Positions 26,395-35,276 of a stretch of 64,000 nt of DNA are shown here, piece after piece. Origin of the DNA: Colwellia psychrerythraea (GTDB lineage Bacteria; Pseudomonadota; Gammaproteobacteria; Enterobacterales; Alteromonadaceae); the NCBI RefSeq assembly GCF_000764185.1, contig NZ_JQEC01000044.1, positions 124,001 through 188,000 of the forward strand, read 5' to 3'. The notes beneath the pieces are model-generated. The model saw nothing but the letters and a program-made list of their open reading frames with translations. It had not been told where the DNA came from and made no database searches. Position 1 is the stretch's first letter. Each line of letters starts with the position of its first letter. A program made the position numbers and the translations under genes.

Positions 26395-29300
26395 ATGAAA
26401 CTACTACCTAAAATCATCTCAATATCCATATTAATTTCCCTACTTGTTATAAGCGCATTAGGTTTTTTTGTTTTTTCGTATCTTAAATATGACCGATTAC
26501 AAACAATACAAAAAGGCATGAATAGTGATGTTTCTTTCATTACTTCTCAGCTCGGTGAACAACAACGAAAAATATCTGATATAAGCCAAATAATTGCTCG
26601 TAATAGGCAGGTTAATAAAGCATTAAGTTTATTCGAAAATCGTGGTATCAGCCAAGAATTAAATGACTTAATCGAAATTTATCCCTTTATTAATTATATT
26701 CTTGTTACAGAATTAGACGGCACTGTTTTCTCTACTAGTACGCGTAATAGTAATAAAAAAAGAATAAATGGTGAGGAGCTATTACTACAAAATATTCATC
26801 TGCACCCTTTATATGTACAACCAAATAACAACTTTGTGGGCATAAGTTCCATTGGTAAAGATGAATATTTATCCCAAATAGGTATGGAAGATGGTATAGC
26901 CCAGTGGTACAGCCTTAATATACGTAAACGAGGTAAAGCTATTGGTGAACTAGTCATTAGTATCGACTGGCGACGTATCGTAATAAATCAATTAGATGCG
27001 GATATTACCGAGTTAGCGACTTCTAAAAGTTCACTGATTGGCGCAATCATTAAAAATGGGGAAAATGAAGTTATTATTGCACGCTACAATCAAAAACATA
27101 CAAACGCTAATAAGCATGATGAGAACAGTCAATATAAAAATAATCCCAATGAACTCCTCTCCGAAAAACTATTCACCGTAGGTAAAACAGAGCTTATTTC
27201 CCTATTAATATTCAACCGTAATGTTGAACTGAAAGTTATTCAAACATTAGGTATAAACATTTTTATTGTGGGTACAGTTAGTGTATTGGTTATTAGTCTA
27301 TTGCTCTACTTCTTATTAGGGAGGATTTTATTACATCGATTAGAGAAACTGCATCTTTTTACTAAAGATATTGGTCAATATGAATTGGATTATAAGATAG
27401 ATGATCTAGGAGGTGATGAGATAGGAGATTTGGGCAGAGGTTTTAATAGCATGATAAGTAAGTTAAGAAAAAATATGACTTCTATTAAAAACTTACACCG
27501 TGAATCTGAATTAAGGCAGTCTGCGCTACTTGAGCTAAAAGAAAGCAGTAACCAATTATCACTGGTGATTGATAGTACAGCCGCAGGCATTTGGGATTGG
27601 CAAGTTCAAACTGGCGAGATTACCTTTAATAAGCGTTGGGCTGAAATCATTGGTTATACCCTTGAAGAATTAAGTCCCTGTGACATTAATACATGGATGA
27701 AACACGCTCATCCAGACGATCTAAAACATTCAGATGAATTATTAGCACAACATTGGAGTGGAAAAACTTCAAGGTATAACTATGAAGCTCGAATGAAACA
27801 TAAAGCAGGTCATTGGGTATGGGTATTTGACTCAGGAAAAGTGGTGGAATGGTTTGAGGATGGAAAACCAAAACGCATGGTAGGTACTCACCTGGACATT
27901 TCAACTCAAAAAAACAACGAAGAAATGCTTATAAAAGCAACAGAAGAAGCACAACAAGCCGTTATTGCAAAAAGTGAATTCTTAGCCAGTATGAGCCATG
28001 AAATACGCACACCAATGAATGGTGTACTTGGTATGCTAGGGTTAGTCATAGATACAGATTTAAATGACGAACAACTGCATCGAGTCAATGTTGCGATGTC
28101 GAGCGCGAGATCATTACTCAACTTAATTAATGATATTCTGGATTTCTCTAAAGCAGATGCCGGTAAGGTAGAACTAGAGAATATTGATTTCAACCTACGC
28201 AGCATGCTTGGTGATCTTTCTGAAGCTATGGGGCTACAGGCTCAAGTAAAAAACCTTGAACTCATCCTAGATGTCACAAAAATTGAAGAATCTTTAGTAA
28301 AAGGAGACCCTAGTCGACTGCGACAAATCATATCTAATATCGTCAGCAACGCGACTAAATTCACAGCAAAAGGCGAAATCATTATTAATGCTGAGTTACT
28401 TCCTAACGATGACTCTTCATGGCGTTTAAATTGTAATATCAGTGATACAGGACTTGGAATTCCTGATGATAAAATTTCTTTGTTATTTGATTCCTTTAGT
28501 CAAGTAGACTCTTCCACAACGCGTAAGTTTGGTGGTACAGGTTTAGGGTTAGCTATTGTAAAAAAACTTTGTAATTTAATGGGTGGTGACATTAGCGTGA
28601 CCAGTAAATTAGGACAAGGTAGCTGTTTTCATTTTTATGTAACCCTGCAAAAAAGTACTAAATCTCAAAGAGTAATGCCTGAAGTTGATATAAGTAACTT
28701 AAAACTACTCATCGTTGATGACAATGAAACCAATAGAGAAGTTATACGAGGACAACTTGAGCACTGGGGATCAACGGTTGTTGAAGCTAACAGTGGCCAA
28801 CAGGCATTGTTACTTTGTGAACAAGAATATCGAAATGAAAACAAGACACCTTTTGATGTAGCGATTCTTGATATGCAAATGCCCCATATGGACGGCGCTG
28901 AATTAGGTAAACTTATCAAGAATGATAAGCGTTTTGAGCAAATGAAACTAGTGATGATGACTTCAATGGGGCATATAGGTGATGCTCGATATTTTGCTGA
29001 TTTAGGCTTTGATTGTTATTTTCCTAAACCAGCAACAACTGCTGATATTTTTGGCGCGTTATCTGTCGTGACAAAAGGAGGTGAAGTACTTGAGCACGCA
29101 AATCCCCTGGTGACTAGGCATTATTTAAAAGCATTGGTTCCAGCAAAAAATAAATATTTTAACAACTCAGATCTAGAAAGCATTAAACATAAACGAATAT
29201 TATTAGTAGAAGATAATCGTATTAATCAAATGGTAGCAAAAGGAATTCTTAATAAACTGGGTTTACATTTTATTGATATTGCTAACAATGGTGTGGAGTG

Positions 29301-29622
29301 TATAGAAAAATTAGTACAAGAGCCGTTATCTCAAGATAAAACAACGCGGAGCTACGATCTAGTACTGATGGATTGCCAAATGCCTGAGATGGATGGTTAT
29401 GAAGCTAGTCGACAAATACGATCTGCTAGTGCTGGTGAGCTGAACAAAAAAATACCCATTATTGCCATGACAGCAAATGCTATGGCTGATGATAAACAAA
29501 AGTGTATAGATGCTGGCATGGACGATTATTTATCTAAACCTGTAGATGCAGATTTGTTGAGCGTGAAGTTATTACAATGGTTAGCAGATAATGTAGAAAA
29601 AAAGACCGATACAGTTTTTTAA
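26395..29622 (+). CDS. hybrid sensor histidine kinase with PAS and two receiver domains
   Basis: A 1075-residue inner-membrane kinase. TM1 about 8-28; periplasmic sensor 29-285; TM2 about 286-308; HAMP about 310-362; PAS about 385-505 (GIWDWQVQTGEITFNKRW, with its PAC part VGTHLDIS); HisKA with phospho-acceptor His535 in MSHEIRTPMNG; HATPase about 640-752 (DTGLGIP, GGTGLGL); first receiver about 769-890 with Asp826; second receiver about 933-1065 with Asp993 and Lys1048. There is no HPt domain, so a separate phosphotransfer protein elsewhere is expected. It is third in an operon after an outer-membrane protein and a binding protein, the likely ligand sensor. Confidence 0.92.
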   Translation: MKLLPKIISISILISLLVISALGFFVFSYLKYDRLQTIQKGMNSDVSFITSQLGEQQRKISDISQIIARNRQVNKALSLFENRGISQELNDLIEIYPFINYILVTELDGTVFSTSTRNSNKKRINGEELLLQNIHLHPLYVQPNNNFVGISSIGKDEYLSQIGMEDGIAQWYSLNIRKRGKAIGELVISIDWRRIVINQLDADITELATSKSSLIGAIIKNGENEVIIARYNQKHTNANKHDENSQYKNNPNELLSEKLFTVGKTELISLLIFNRNVELKVIQTLGINIFIVGTVSVLVISLLLYFLLGRILLHRLEKLHLFTKDIGQYELDYKIDDLGGDEIGDLGRGFNSMISKLRKNMTSIKNLHRESELRQSALLELKESSNQLSLVIDSTAAGIWDWQVQTGEITFNKRWAEIIGYTLEELSPCDINTWMKHAHPDDLKHSDELLAQHWSGKTSRYNYEARMKHKAGHWVWVFDSGKVVEWFEDGKPKRMVGTHLDISTQKNNEEMLIKATEEAQQAVIAKSEFLASMSHEIRTPMNGVLGMLGLVIDTDLNDEQLHRVNVAMSSARSLLNLINDILDFSKADAGKVELENIDFNLRSMLGDLSEAMGLQAQVKNLELILDVTKIEESLVKGDPSRLRQIISNIVSNATKFTAKGEIIINAELLPNDDSSWRLNCNISDTGLGIPDDKISLLFDSFSQVDSSTTRKFGGTGLGLAIVKKLCNLMGGDISVTSKLGQGSCFHFYVTLQKSTKSQRVMPEVDISNLKLLIVDDNETNREVIRGQLEHWGSTVVEANSGQQALLLCEQEYRNENKTPFDVAILDMQMPHMDGAELGKLIKNDKRFEQMKLVMMTSMGHIGDARYFADLGFDCYFPKPATTADIFGALSVVTKGGEVLEHANPLVTRHYLKALVPAKNKYFNNSDLESIKHKRILLVEDNRINQMVAKGILNKLGLHFIDIANNGVECIEKLVQEPLSQDKTTRSYDLVLMDCQMPEMDGYEASRQIRSASAGELNKKIPIIAMTANAMADDKQKCIDAGMDDYLSKPVDADLLSVKLLQWLADNVEKKTDTVF

Positions 29623-29818
29623 AAATTGACTATTATCTTATTGTCCGCTGTGTAGAACCATTACTATTAGATAAGCAAAGGTTAACGCCAGCTTTCGGCT
29701 CACAGTTGTCGTTAGAAGCTCAAAAGCTAATGTCCGTTTTGTAAAAAAAGTAAGTAATATACCCAAATATGACAGACCTAATTAGCTCTAGATTAATTAG
29801 AAAATAGATGTGGCAGCG

Positions 29819-30649
29819 TTAACTGTTCTGCTCTAGTGATATTAACGCTGAATAATAAAAAAATAAGCACACCAAAAACCATAAATCTTTAATCAGAAAA
29901 TGTCCTGTCGTTGATAATATTGTCTCACTTGATAATGAACCAGGAAACGTCACTAAAAAGCTTTGAGTTACTACAAAAACCATGCCCGACATTAAAATAG
30001 CAGGAGTAATCAACTTAGGGTAATACATTGCTAAGATTAACAAAACCACGGCGATTAAGTCATAGACGCCAATAATGTTTGACGTAGTTTGAATACTAAA
30101 AAAACCATACATCCAGCCCATAAATGGCGAGCTTTTTACTAAAGCTTCTATACCTTGCGCTTCAAGTAAGGTGAACTTCATGCCACCAATCCACAGCAAG
30201 ACTAGCAACACAGGAAAAATACTGAGCCAAGCGGATATCCGCGGAGAAAGTGTACGTTTGCTAAGTAATATCCCTATTGATAATAAAGCAAAATATTTAA
30301 TAACGCCTTGTCCGGAGCCAATAACAGGGAAACCACCCATTGATGCTATCCACATTGAATTACTCAATAACGAACCTAAAGGTACTAAACTTGTCGCAAT
30401 CAATACGTAACCTAAAATCGGTATCAAGCTCTCCTTCTTTATAGATAAAAAAGCCAGAGTAGCGCTAGTAATCAAAGCAAGTGCAGCTAACAAATTAAAT
30501 ATATTGGCCGGTAATACTTCAGTGATAAGATAAAAATCAGTGGTTAAGGTTATATGTTTATGGGGCCCCAAGAGCATTATGCTTAAACCCAATAGCGCGG
30601 TAGAAATACCAAGTAACAGTAAAACAATAGTCATGTGTAACGGCTTCAT
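29819..30649 (-). CDS. DUF417 (RclC/YkgB-like) membrane protein
   Basis: A 276-residue protein from ATG 30647-30649 (the frame starts at TTG four codons earlier). At least seven hydrophobic segments are present. The segment WIGGMKFTLLEAQGIEALVK followed by SPFMGWMY is the signature of the DUF417 family, which includes RclC/YkgB, linked to reactive chlorine resistance in E. coli. The local function is unknown: no rclA or rclR is nearby. The 196 bp towards the kinase gene show no other gene. Confidence 0.82.
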   Translation of the reverse strand: MKPLHMTIVLLLLGISTALLGLSIMLLGPHKHITLTTDFYLITEVLPANIFNLLAALALITSATLAFLSIKKESLIPILGYVLIATSLVPLGSLLSNSMWIASMGGFPVIGSGQGVIKYFALLSIGILLSKRTLSPRISAWLSIFPVLLVLLWIGGMKFTLLEAQGIEALVKSSPFMGWMYGFFSIQTTSNIIGVYDLIAVVLLILAMYYPKLITPAILMSGMVFVVTQSFLVTFPGSLSSETILSTTGHFLIKDLWFLVCLFFYYSALISLEQNS

Positions 30650-31127
30650 AGGGAGATCCAAAACGAGTTAAAAATATAAGTGCCCATAAGACCTGATTAA
30701 CAATATTTTATTTCATACTTATAAATTCGGTTTTATTGCCACTGTAATACTATTACTTTAGTCGATTAATAATCTTTTATATCATTTTGAATTTGCATCG
30801 CAATATAAGTGAGCCCTAACGGTGTTTAAAAATAAGTTAGTGACAACTACTTTTACCACGATAAAAAAGCAGTATTTTTCACCACGTAGTTTGCATCAAT
30901 TATAAAGTTTAAGTAACCATTTCACTTAGCCACTACCAACAATAGTTAATATTACACAATAAAATCAAACAGTTGGTTAGGTAGGGTTATTTACATAGTT
31001 ACTTATCCATTATTAAAGCTTGTTCCCATACCATTGCAGTAACTCTACTTTATAAATCCGGCATGATTTGTGCTCTTGTACAATTACAAACATTGTATTA
31101 ATTGAAAGACACAAAGAGGGATACAAA
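30650..31127. other. long divergent intergenic region with a sigma-54-like promoter
   Basis: About 480 bp without a gene between the divergent DUF417 and PEP-CTERM genes. The right end contains a sigma-54-like promoter (31057-31074). No coding remnant was seen in either strand. Confidence 0.5.
31057..31074 (+). promoter_or_regulatory. sigma-54 (RpoN)-like promoter
   Basis: CCGGCATGATTTGTGCT has GG at 31060-31061 and GC at 31072-31073, exactly ten bases apart, and GGCA at the -24 element; the consensus is TGGCAC-N5-TTGC. It lies 54 bp upstream of the PEP-CTERM start codon. PEP-CTERM genes in exosortase bacteria are often under sigma-54 control, which fits. Confidence 0.6.
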
Positions 31128-31811
31128 ATGAAAATTACATTGCTACCACTTGTTATATTAATAATCTCCCTGACTTTTCTAACTCCAACAGCTAACGCAA
31201 GTTTAATTCTTGGCACGGGTACTGGTGCCTTAATTGGAGGTGATTTAACCGACCCAGAAAATGATGGTTTTGCCGATTCAAATGTTAACTATAATGCAAC
31301 GTTTAGCTCTAGTGTGGAACAGGGTTTTGGCGGTGGTGAATACGCCTTTAATGTTTTTGATAACATATTATCAGGGGGTAATGGTAAATGGTGTTGTGAT
31401 GGCGGAAGCGTTTGGGTTGAAGCTAATTTTGGTTCAGATCAATACATATTAGATATATTCACACTTTCTTCAGCAAACGATGTAGCAAGTAGAGATTCAG
31501 ACCAATGGAGCATTTTGGGTTCAAATGATGGTATTAATTACACAACGCTATTTGCTTATGATATTGAAAGTTTATCTATTTGGGGTGCTGACCGTTTTGA
31601 AGTAGTTCAATTCTCAAATAATGATGATTATCACGTTAACACTGCTTATAGCATCTTCCGCTATCAATCGACTTCTGTTGTAAGTGGTTCTCATCATCAG
31701 CTGGGTGAAATTGAGTTTTTTGGTACTAAAATTCCAGAGCCTTCAAGCATTGCTATTTTTGCATTAGCTATGATGGGCTTAAGTTCTCGTCGCATAAGTA
31801 AAAAACCTTAA
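31128..31811 (+). CDS. PEP-CTERM sorting-domain protein with discoidin-like domain
   Basis: Start ATG 31128 with AGAGGG nine bases upstream; about 227 residues with a signal peptide (residues 1-22). Residues ~55-195 have the look of an F5/8 (discoidin) domain: WVEANFGSDQYILDIFTLSS, WSILGSNDGINYTTL, VQFSNND and SHHQLGEIEFFGTK. The C-terminus is a textbook PEP-CTERM tag: IPEPSSIAIFALAMMGLSSR followed by RISKKP, recognised by an exosortase (not in the window). It is probably an exported glycan-binding or matrix protein, preceded by a sigma-54-like promoter and followed by two hairpins. Confidence 0.9.
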   Translation: MKITLLPLVILIISLTFLTPTANASLILGTGTGALIGGDLTDPENDGFADSNVNYNATFSSSVEQGFGGGEYAFNVFDNILSGGNGKWCCDGGSVWVEANFGSDQYILDIFTLSSANDVASRDSDQWSILGSNDGINYTTLFAYDIESLSIWGADRFEVVQFSNNDDYHVNTAYSIFRYQSTSVVSGSHHQLGEIEFFGTKIPEPSSIAIFALAMMGLSSRRISKKP

Positions 31812-31828
31812 TCCGTTTAGGGTTTTTT
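31800..31828 (+). terminator. Rho-independent terminator
   Basis: Arms AAAAAACC and GGTTTTTT overlap the stop codon of the PEP-CTERM gene; a T-run follows. A second hairpin follows at 31851-31882. Confidence 0.75.
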
Positions 31829-31850
31829 AACACTGTAATTGTGACCTAGT

Positions 31851-31882
31851 AAAAACACTGGTGTAACAACTGGTGTTTTTTG
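31851..31882 (+). terminator. second hairpin, back-up terminator
   Basis: Arms AAAAACAC and GTGTTTTTT around TGGTGTAACAACTG, ending in a T-run. Confidence 0.6.
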
Positions 31883-31948
31883 CTTGTAAAACATGACAAG
31901 CCATTGATTCAAAATAAAAAGTCTTAAATTGTTGTTAAAAACACCTGC

Positions 31949-32422
31949 CTACAAATCAACATTGCCAATGACAAAATAAGATGGCCAAAGTTCTCGCACC
32001 TGAGATTCCCAATTCGGATCTATTCTCTCATTAACCGATTGTAGCAGCCAATATTTCGCCCATTTTCGAACAATTTTGCCCGATTTACTTAACTTTAGCG
32101 GTGAGAAGCGTCGTTGGTAAGAGTTTCCTTGATACTCAACAACAGCATTACTTTTTGCTCGTTTATATAAACTATCTAATGCGGCACTAATTAACTCAAC
32201 CTCAGTTAATGCCATTAGCCCTTGTATTTTTAAACAAGCCATTATCTCTGCTTTCTTTATGCTGATCTGCATATATTCATCAATATGCGGGGTATATAAC
32301 AAACCAGTCAAACCATAAATAGCTGCGCGTTCTCTATCGGCTAATGCTTTTAAAGGTTTGATTAGTTCATTGATCTCATCTAATTCACTGAGACTATGAA
32401 GCTTAGGATTCGGTTTAGACAA
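31949..32422 (-). CDS. conserved-looking hypothetical protein
   Basis: A 157-residue cytoplasmic, mainly helical protein beginning MSKPNPKLHSL. The start is TTG at 32420-32422, the only plausible site: an in-frame TAA lies two codons upstream and GGGG precedes the TTG by eight bases. No domain was recognised; a basic C-terminal half (KLSKSGKIVRKWAKYWLL) follows a helical region. It lies 30 bp downstream of the gamma-glutamyltransferase gene on the same strand, so it may share its transcript. The function is unknown. Confidence 0.55.
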   Translation of the reverse strand: MSKPNPKLHSLSELDEINELIKPLKALADRERAAIYGLTGLLYTPHIDEYMQISIKKAEIMACLKIQGLMALTEVELISAALDSLYKRAKSNAVVEYQGNSYQRRFSPLKLSKSGKIVRKWAKYWLLQSVNERIDPNWESQVRELWPSYFVIGNVDL

Positions 32423-32452
32423 TTGTTAGACCCCAATAAAGTCGGTAATTCA

Positions 32453-34288
32453 TTAATGCTCTATGGTATCAACAGCAATAGCTGCAGCACCTGGTCTACG
32501 TGGATCGGCTGCACCTAAAAATACACCATTATGTCTCATAATACTTTGTAAACTACCCAGCGAACTAGAAACCTCTACGGTGTAACCCTTAGCTTTTAAA
32601 AGATCGACAGTATCTGCTGAAGTATTCCTTTCAACATATAAAATATCAGGTTGCCATTGATGATGAACTCGTGGAGCTAAAGTGGCCTCTGCGATATTCA
32701 TTTTGAAATATAAAGCATTAACTAATTGCTGAAATACAGCAGTGATTATTTTACTGCCGCCAGGTGTGCCCGTAGCAATATAAGGCTGACCATCTTTTAA
32801 TACTATGGTAGGTGTCATAGAGCTTAGCGGACGTTTGTTTGCGGCAATAGCATTTGCTGTGCCGCCAATTAAACCATAACTATTTGGGCTACCGGGTTTT
32901 GCCGAAAAATCATCCATGGTGTTATTGAGTAAAATTCCGGTGCCGGGAATAGTAATGCCACTGCCGTAATTATGATTTAACGTATAAGTATTACTAACCA
33001 CATTACCTGCTGCGTCCATTACAGAAAAATGAGTGGTATCAGGGCTTTCATATTTACTCGGCTTACCTGCTTTAATATCACTTGAAGGGGTAATTTTATT
33101 TAAGTTAATATTTTTACTTAAAGCTTGAGCGTATTTTTTACTGGTTAAGCCATCACTTGGCACTTTGACAAAAGCAGGATCACCTAAAAAAGTGCTTCGG
33201 TCGGCATAAGCTCGTTTAAAAATTTCAGTTTGAAGATGTATCATGGCCGCAGAGCCTTGCTGAATACCTTCTAAATCCATGGTTTCCAGCATATTCAACA
33301 TTTGAATAAGGTGTACACCACCTGAGCTTGGCGGCGGCATTGTTAAAATTTCATAGCCATTAAATGTACCGCGGATAGGCGTTTCTTCCTTTACTTTATA
33401 ATCAGCTAAGTCCTTTGCAGTAATAAGGCCGTCACCTTGCTCCATGGCAGCCACTAATTTTTTGGCTATGTCCCCTTGATAAAAGCCAGATTTACCCTGT
33501 TTTTGTAAATACACTAAACTATTAGCAAGATCTTCTTGGATAAAAATATCACCCGCTAGATAAGGCTGACAGTTTTCCTTTAAATACACTCGACATGTTT
33601 CTGGAATTCGGGCAAGAAACATTTGTTCTTTATAAAAAAATCGCGCCATATCGTCATCAACAACAATGCCATTTCTAGCCAATTTCTCAGCGGGTTTTAT
33701 TACTTCAGCCCAAGACATTGAACCATAATTTTCAAGGGCATAATGCAAACCTGCCACTGTACCAGGCACTCCAGAAGCGGATAAAGTTTTCAGTGATTTA
33801 TTCACTATAGGATGGCCAAGTTCATCAAGAAAAACATCTTTGTATGCGGCAGCCGGAGCAGTTTCTCGATAATCAATGGCAATGGTTTTATCTTGTTCAG
33901 CCAAATGAACCAGCATAAAACCACCACCCGCTAAATTGCCCGCTCGCGGTAAAACAACGGTTAATGCGAAACCAACGGCGACAGCGGCATCAACGGCATT
34001 GCCACCTTGCGCTAAAATACCTGCACCAATTTCACTGGCAATACGCTTTTGACTAACCACCATGCCTTTTCTGCCTATGACAGGATGATTTACATCATAA
34101 TAATCAACTAACTGCCATAAAAGTGGTGTTTCAACCTTTTTAAGCGCTTCTGTCGGTGCATTGGCAATACTATTGCTAGAAAGAAAAGCTAACAAGCAGC
34201 AAGTTAATTTTGTTAGCAAATATCGTTGTTTTGTTAAGCGAAAAGAACTTAAAAATAAACGCTTATTGATAATAAAATTATTTTTCAT
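32453..34288 (-). CDS. ggt: gamma-glutamyltransferase (glutathione hydrolase)
   Basis: A 611-residue protein from ATG 34286-34288 (AGAG upstream); the longer open frame lacks a signal peptide at its start. The signal peptide spans about residues 20-43. Family motifs: GNAVDAAVAVGFALTVVLP (96-115), AGNLAGGGFMLVH (116-128), and the autocleavage site SPDTTHFSVMD with Thr418, which becomes the N-terminal nucleophile of the small subunit. PPPSSGGVHLIQ and GGSKIITAV, which shape the gamma-glutamyl site, are present. It cleaves the gamma-glutamyl bond of glutathione in the periplasm. A small gene of unknown function follows on the same strand. Confidence 0.95.
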   Translation of the reverse strand: MKNNFIINKRLFLSSFRLTKQRYLLTKLTCCLLAFLSSNSIANAPTEALKKVETPLLWQLVDYYDVNHPVIGRKGMVVSQKRIASEIGAGILAQGGNAVDAAVAVGFALTVVLPRAGNLAGGGFMLVHLAEQDKTIAIDYRETAPAAAYKDVFLDELGHPIVNKSLKTLSASGVPGTVAGLHYALENYGSMSWAEVIKPAEKLARNGIVVDDDMARFFYKEQMFLARIPETCRVYLKENCQPYLAGDIFIQEDLANSLVYLQKQGKSGFYQGDIAKKLVAAMEQGDGLITAKDLADYKVKEETPIRGTFNGYEILTMPPPSSGGVHLIQMLNMLETMDLEGIQQGSAAMIHLQTEIFKRAYADRSTFLGDPAFVKVPSDGLTSKKYAQALSKNINLNKITPSSDIKAGKPSKYESPDTTHFSVMDAAGNVVSNTYTLNHNYGSGITIPGTGILLNNTMDDFSAKPGSPNSYGLIGGTANAIAANKRPLSSMTPTIVLKDGQPYIATGTPGGSKIITAVFQQLVNALYFKMNIAEATLAPRVHHQWQPDILYVERNTSADTVDLLKAKGYTVEVSSSLGSLQSIMRHNGVFLGAADPRRPGAAAIAVDTIEH

Positions 34289-34626
34289 GATGATCTCTGT
34301 ATTCCATATAAGACTTTCACTAAGGGAAAATAGTTGCATGCATTTTCCATGCTTGCAGCAAAACATTCTAATTCCATAAACACTATAAGAATTACAACTC
34401 AGGTCGTCTTTATTTTCAGACGTTTTTAAGATTTTAAAGATTGTAAAACATTTCGATATAATTAAGTATCTCTGCTTCGTATCAATTAGTTTCACCCGCC
34501 TCAATAAAGCAACATCGCCACATCAGAACAATATTAAGAGCAATCTAACTAAGTTTCTGTTTAGTTGCGATAAAAGCACTATAATCACGGCTTGCTTCTC
34601 CCTACACTAATTAACAAGGCCACACC
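34289..34626. other. divergent intergenic region (ggt and small TPR-like gene)
   Basis: About 340 bp without a gene. The minus-strand frame in its left part is an in-frame extension of the ggt open frame without a start signal. A TATAAT box lies at 34580-34585, about 40 bp upstream of the gene at 34627, but no good -35 at the right distance was found. Confidence 0.4.
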
Positions 34627-35046
34627 ATGAATACCAAAATATATAAACAAGTACTGATAATCACTGACAACTTAATGGCGGCCGTGCAACAGAAAAACCA
34701 AAAGCGATTCGATGGCTTTTATGTAGAATTACAGCAGCTGTGTGAAGAAAATGAAAAAACCGATAAAGATCATCCTGTACAGTGGGAAACCCTTGCTGAC
34801 TTTACCGATGATTTAGCATTAGCTATTACCATTTATAAAAAAGCGTTAGTGAAAGCTGAAACCATTAACTCTAAAGATTTCCGTTCATCTATTGGTTATT
34901 CAATTGCCGCTTTACAAGTTGAGCTAGGTGATACCGTAGAAGCGATAGAGCATTTAGAACAAGCTAAAATTAGCTGCAATAAAATTGTCGATAAAGAATT
35001 AAAAGCTGAGATTCATGATTTATTAGAAAAACTAAAGAACTCATAA
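34627..35046 (+). CDS. small TPR-like helical protein
   Basis: A 139-residue soluble protein. Residues ~60-135 resemble two tetratricopeptide units (DDLALAITIYKKALVKAETI, SSIGYSIAALQVELGDTVEA and HLEQAKISCNKIVDKELKAE), the typical paired-helix pattern. No signal peptide or catalytic motif was seen, so a scaffolding role is the most one can say. It is a single gene, upstream of a short gene remnant at 35092. Confidence 0.65.
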   Translation: MNTKIYKQVLIITDNLMAAVQQKNQKRFDGFYVELQQLCEENEKTDKDHPVQWETLADFTDDLALAITIYKKALVKAETINSKDFRSSIGYSIAALQVELGDTVEAIEHLEQAKISCNKIVDKELKAEIHDLLEKLKNS

Positions 35047-35091
35047 GATCATTTTAACAATACAATCTAAATCAATTAGGGAGCACGGCTA

Positions 35092-35196
35092 ATGGCATCA
35101 GCAAAGCGAATTATGATCTGTGCCTGGGGCAGCAGATGTGATCTACAAGCTGTTACCTCATTGGCTAAAGCCCTTAAAAAATCTGGCCGAGAATGA
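35092..35196 (+). pseudogene. remnant of a glycosyltransferase (UGT / GT1-like N-terminus)
   Basis: A 34-codon frame with ATG and a Shine-Dalgarno (AGGGAG) reads RIMICAWGSRCDLQ followed by VTSLAKALKKSGRE and a stop. This is the beginning of a UDP-glycosyltransferase of the GT1 type (typically RIVIxTWGSRGD(I/L)QPxxxLAxxLxxxGHE); the conserved Gly before Asp is Cys here. No continuation was found downstream, where a hairpin follows, so the rest of the gene has been deleted. Confidence 0.6.
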
Positions 35197-35231
35197 CTAG
35201 ATAAGCGCTAAAACAACGCTTACCTAGTCAT
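35194..35231. terminator. long hairpin between convergent genes
   Basis: Arms TGACTAG(A)TAAGCG and CGCTTA(C)CTAGTCA around CTAAAACAA. It lies between the remnant and the convergent pirin gene, with no T-run, so a terminator role is uncertain. Confidence 0.5.
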
Positions 35232-35276
35232 AACTAAGTAATACTTTTGCTGTTACCGCCTCATTTCAATGAGCAA

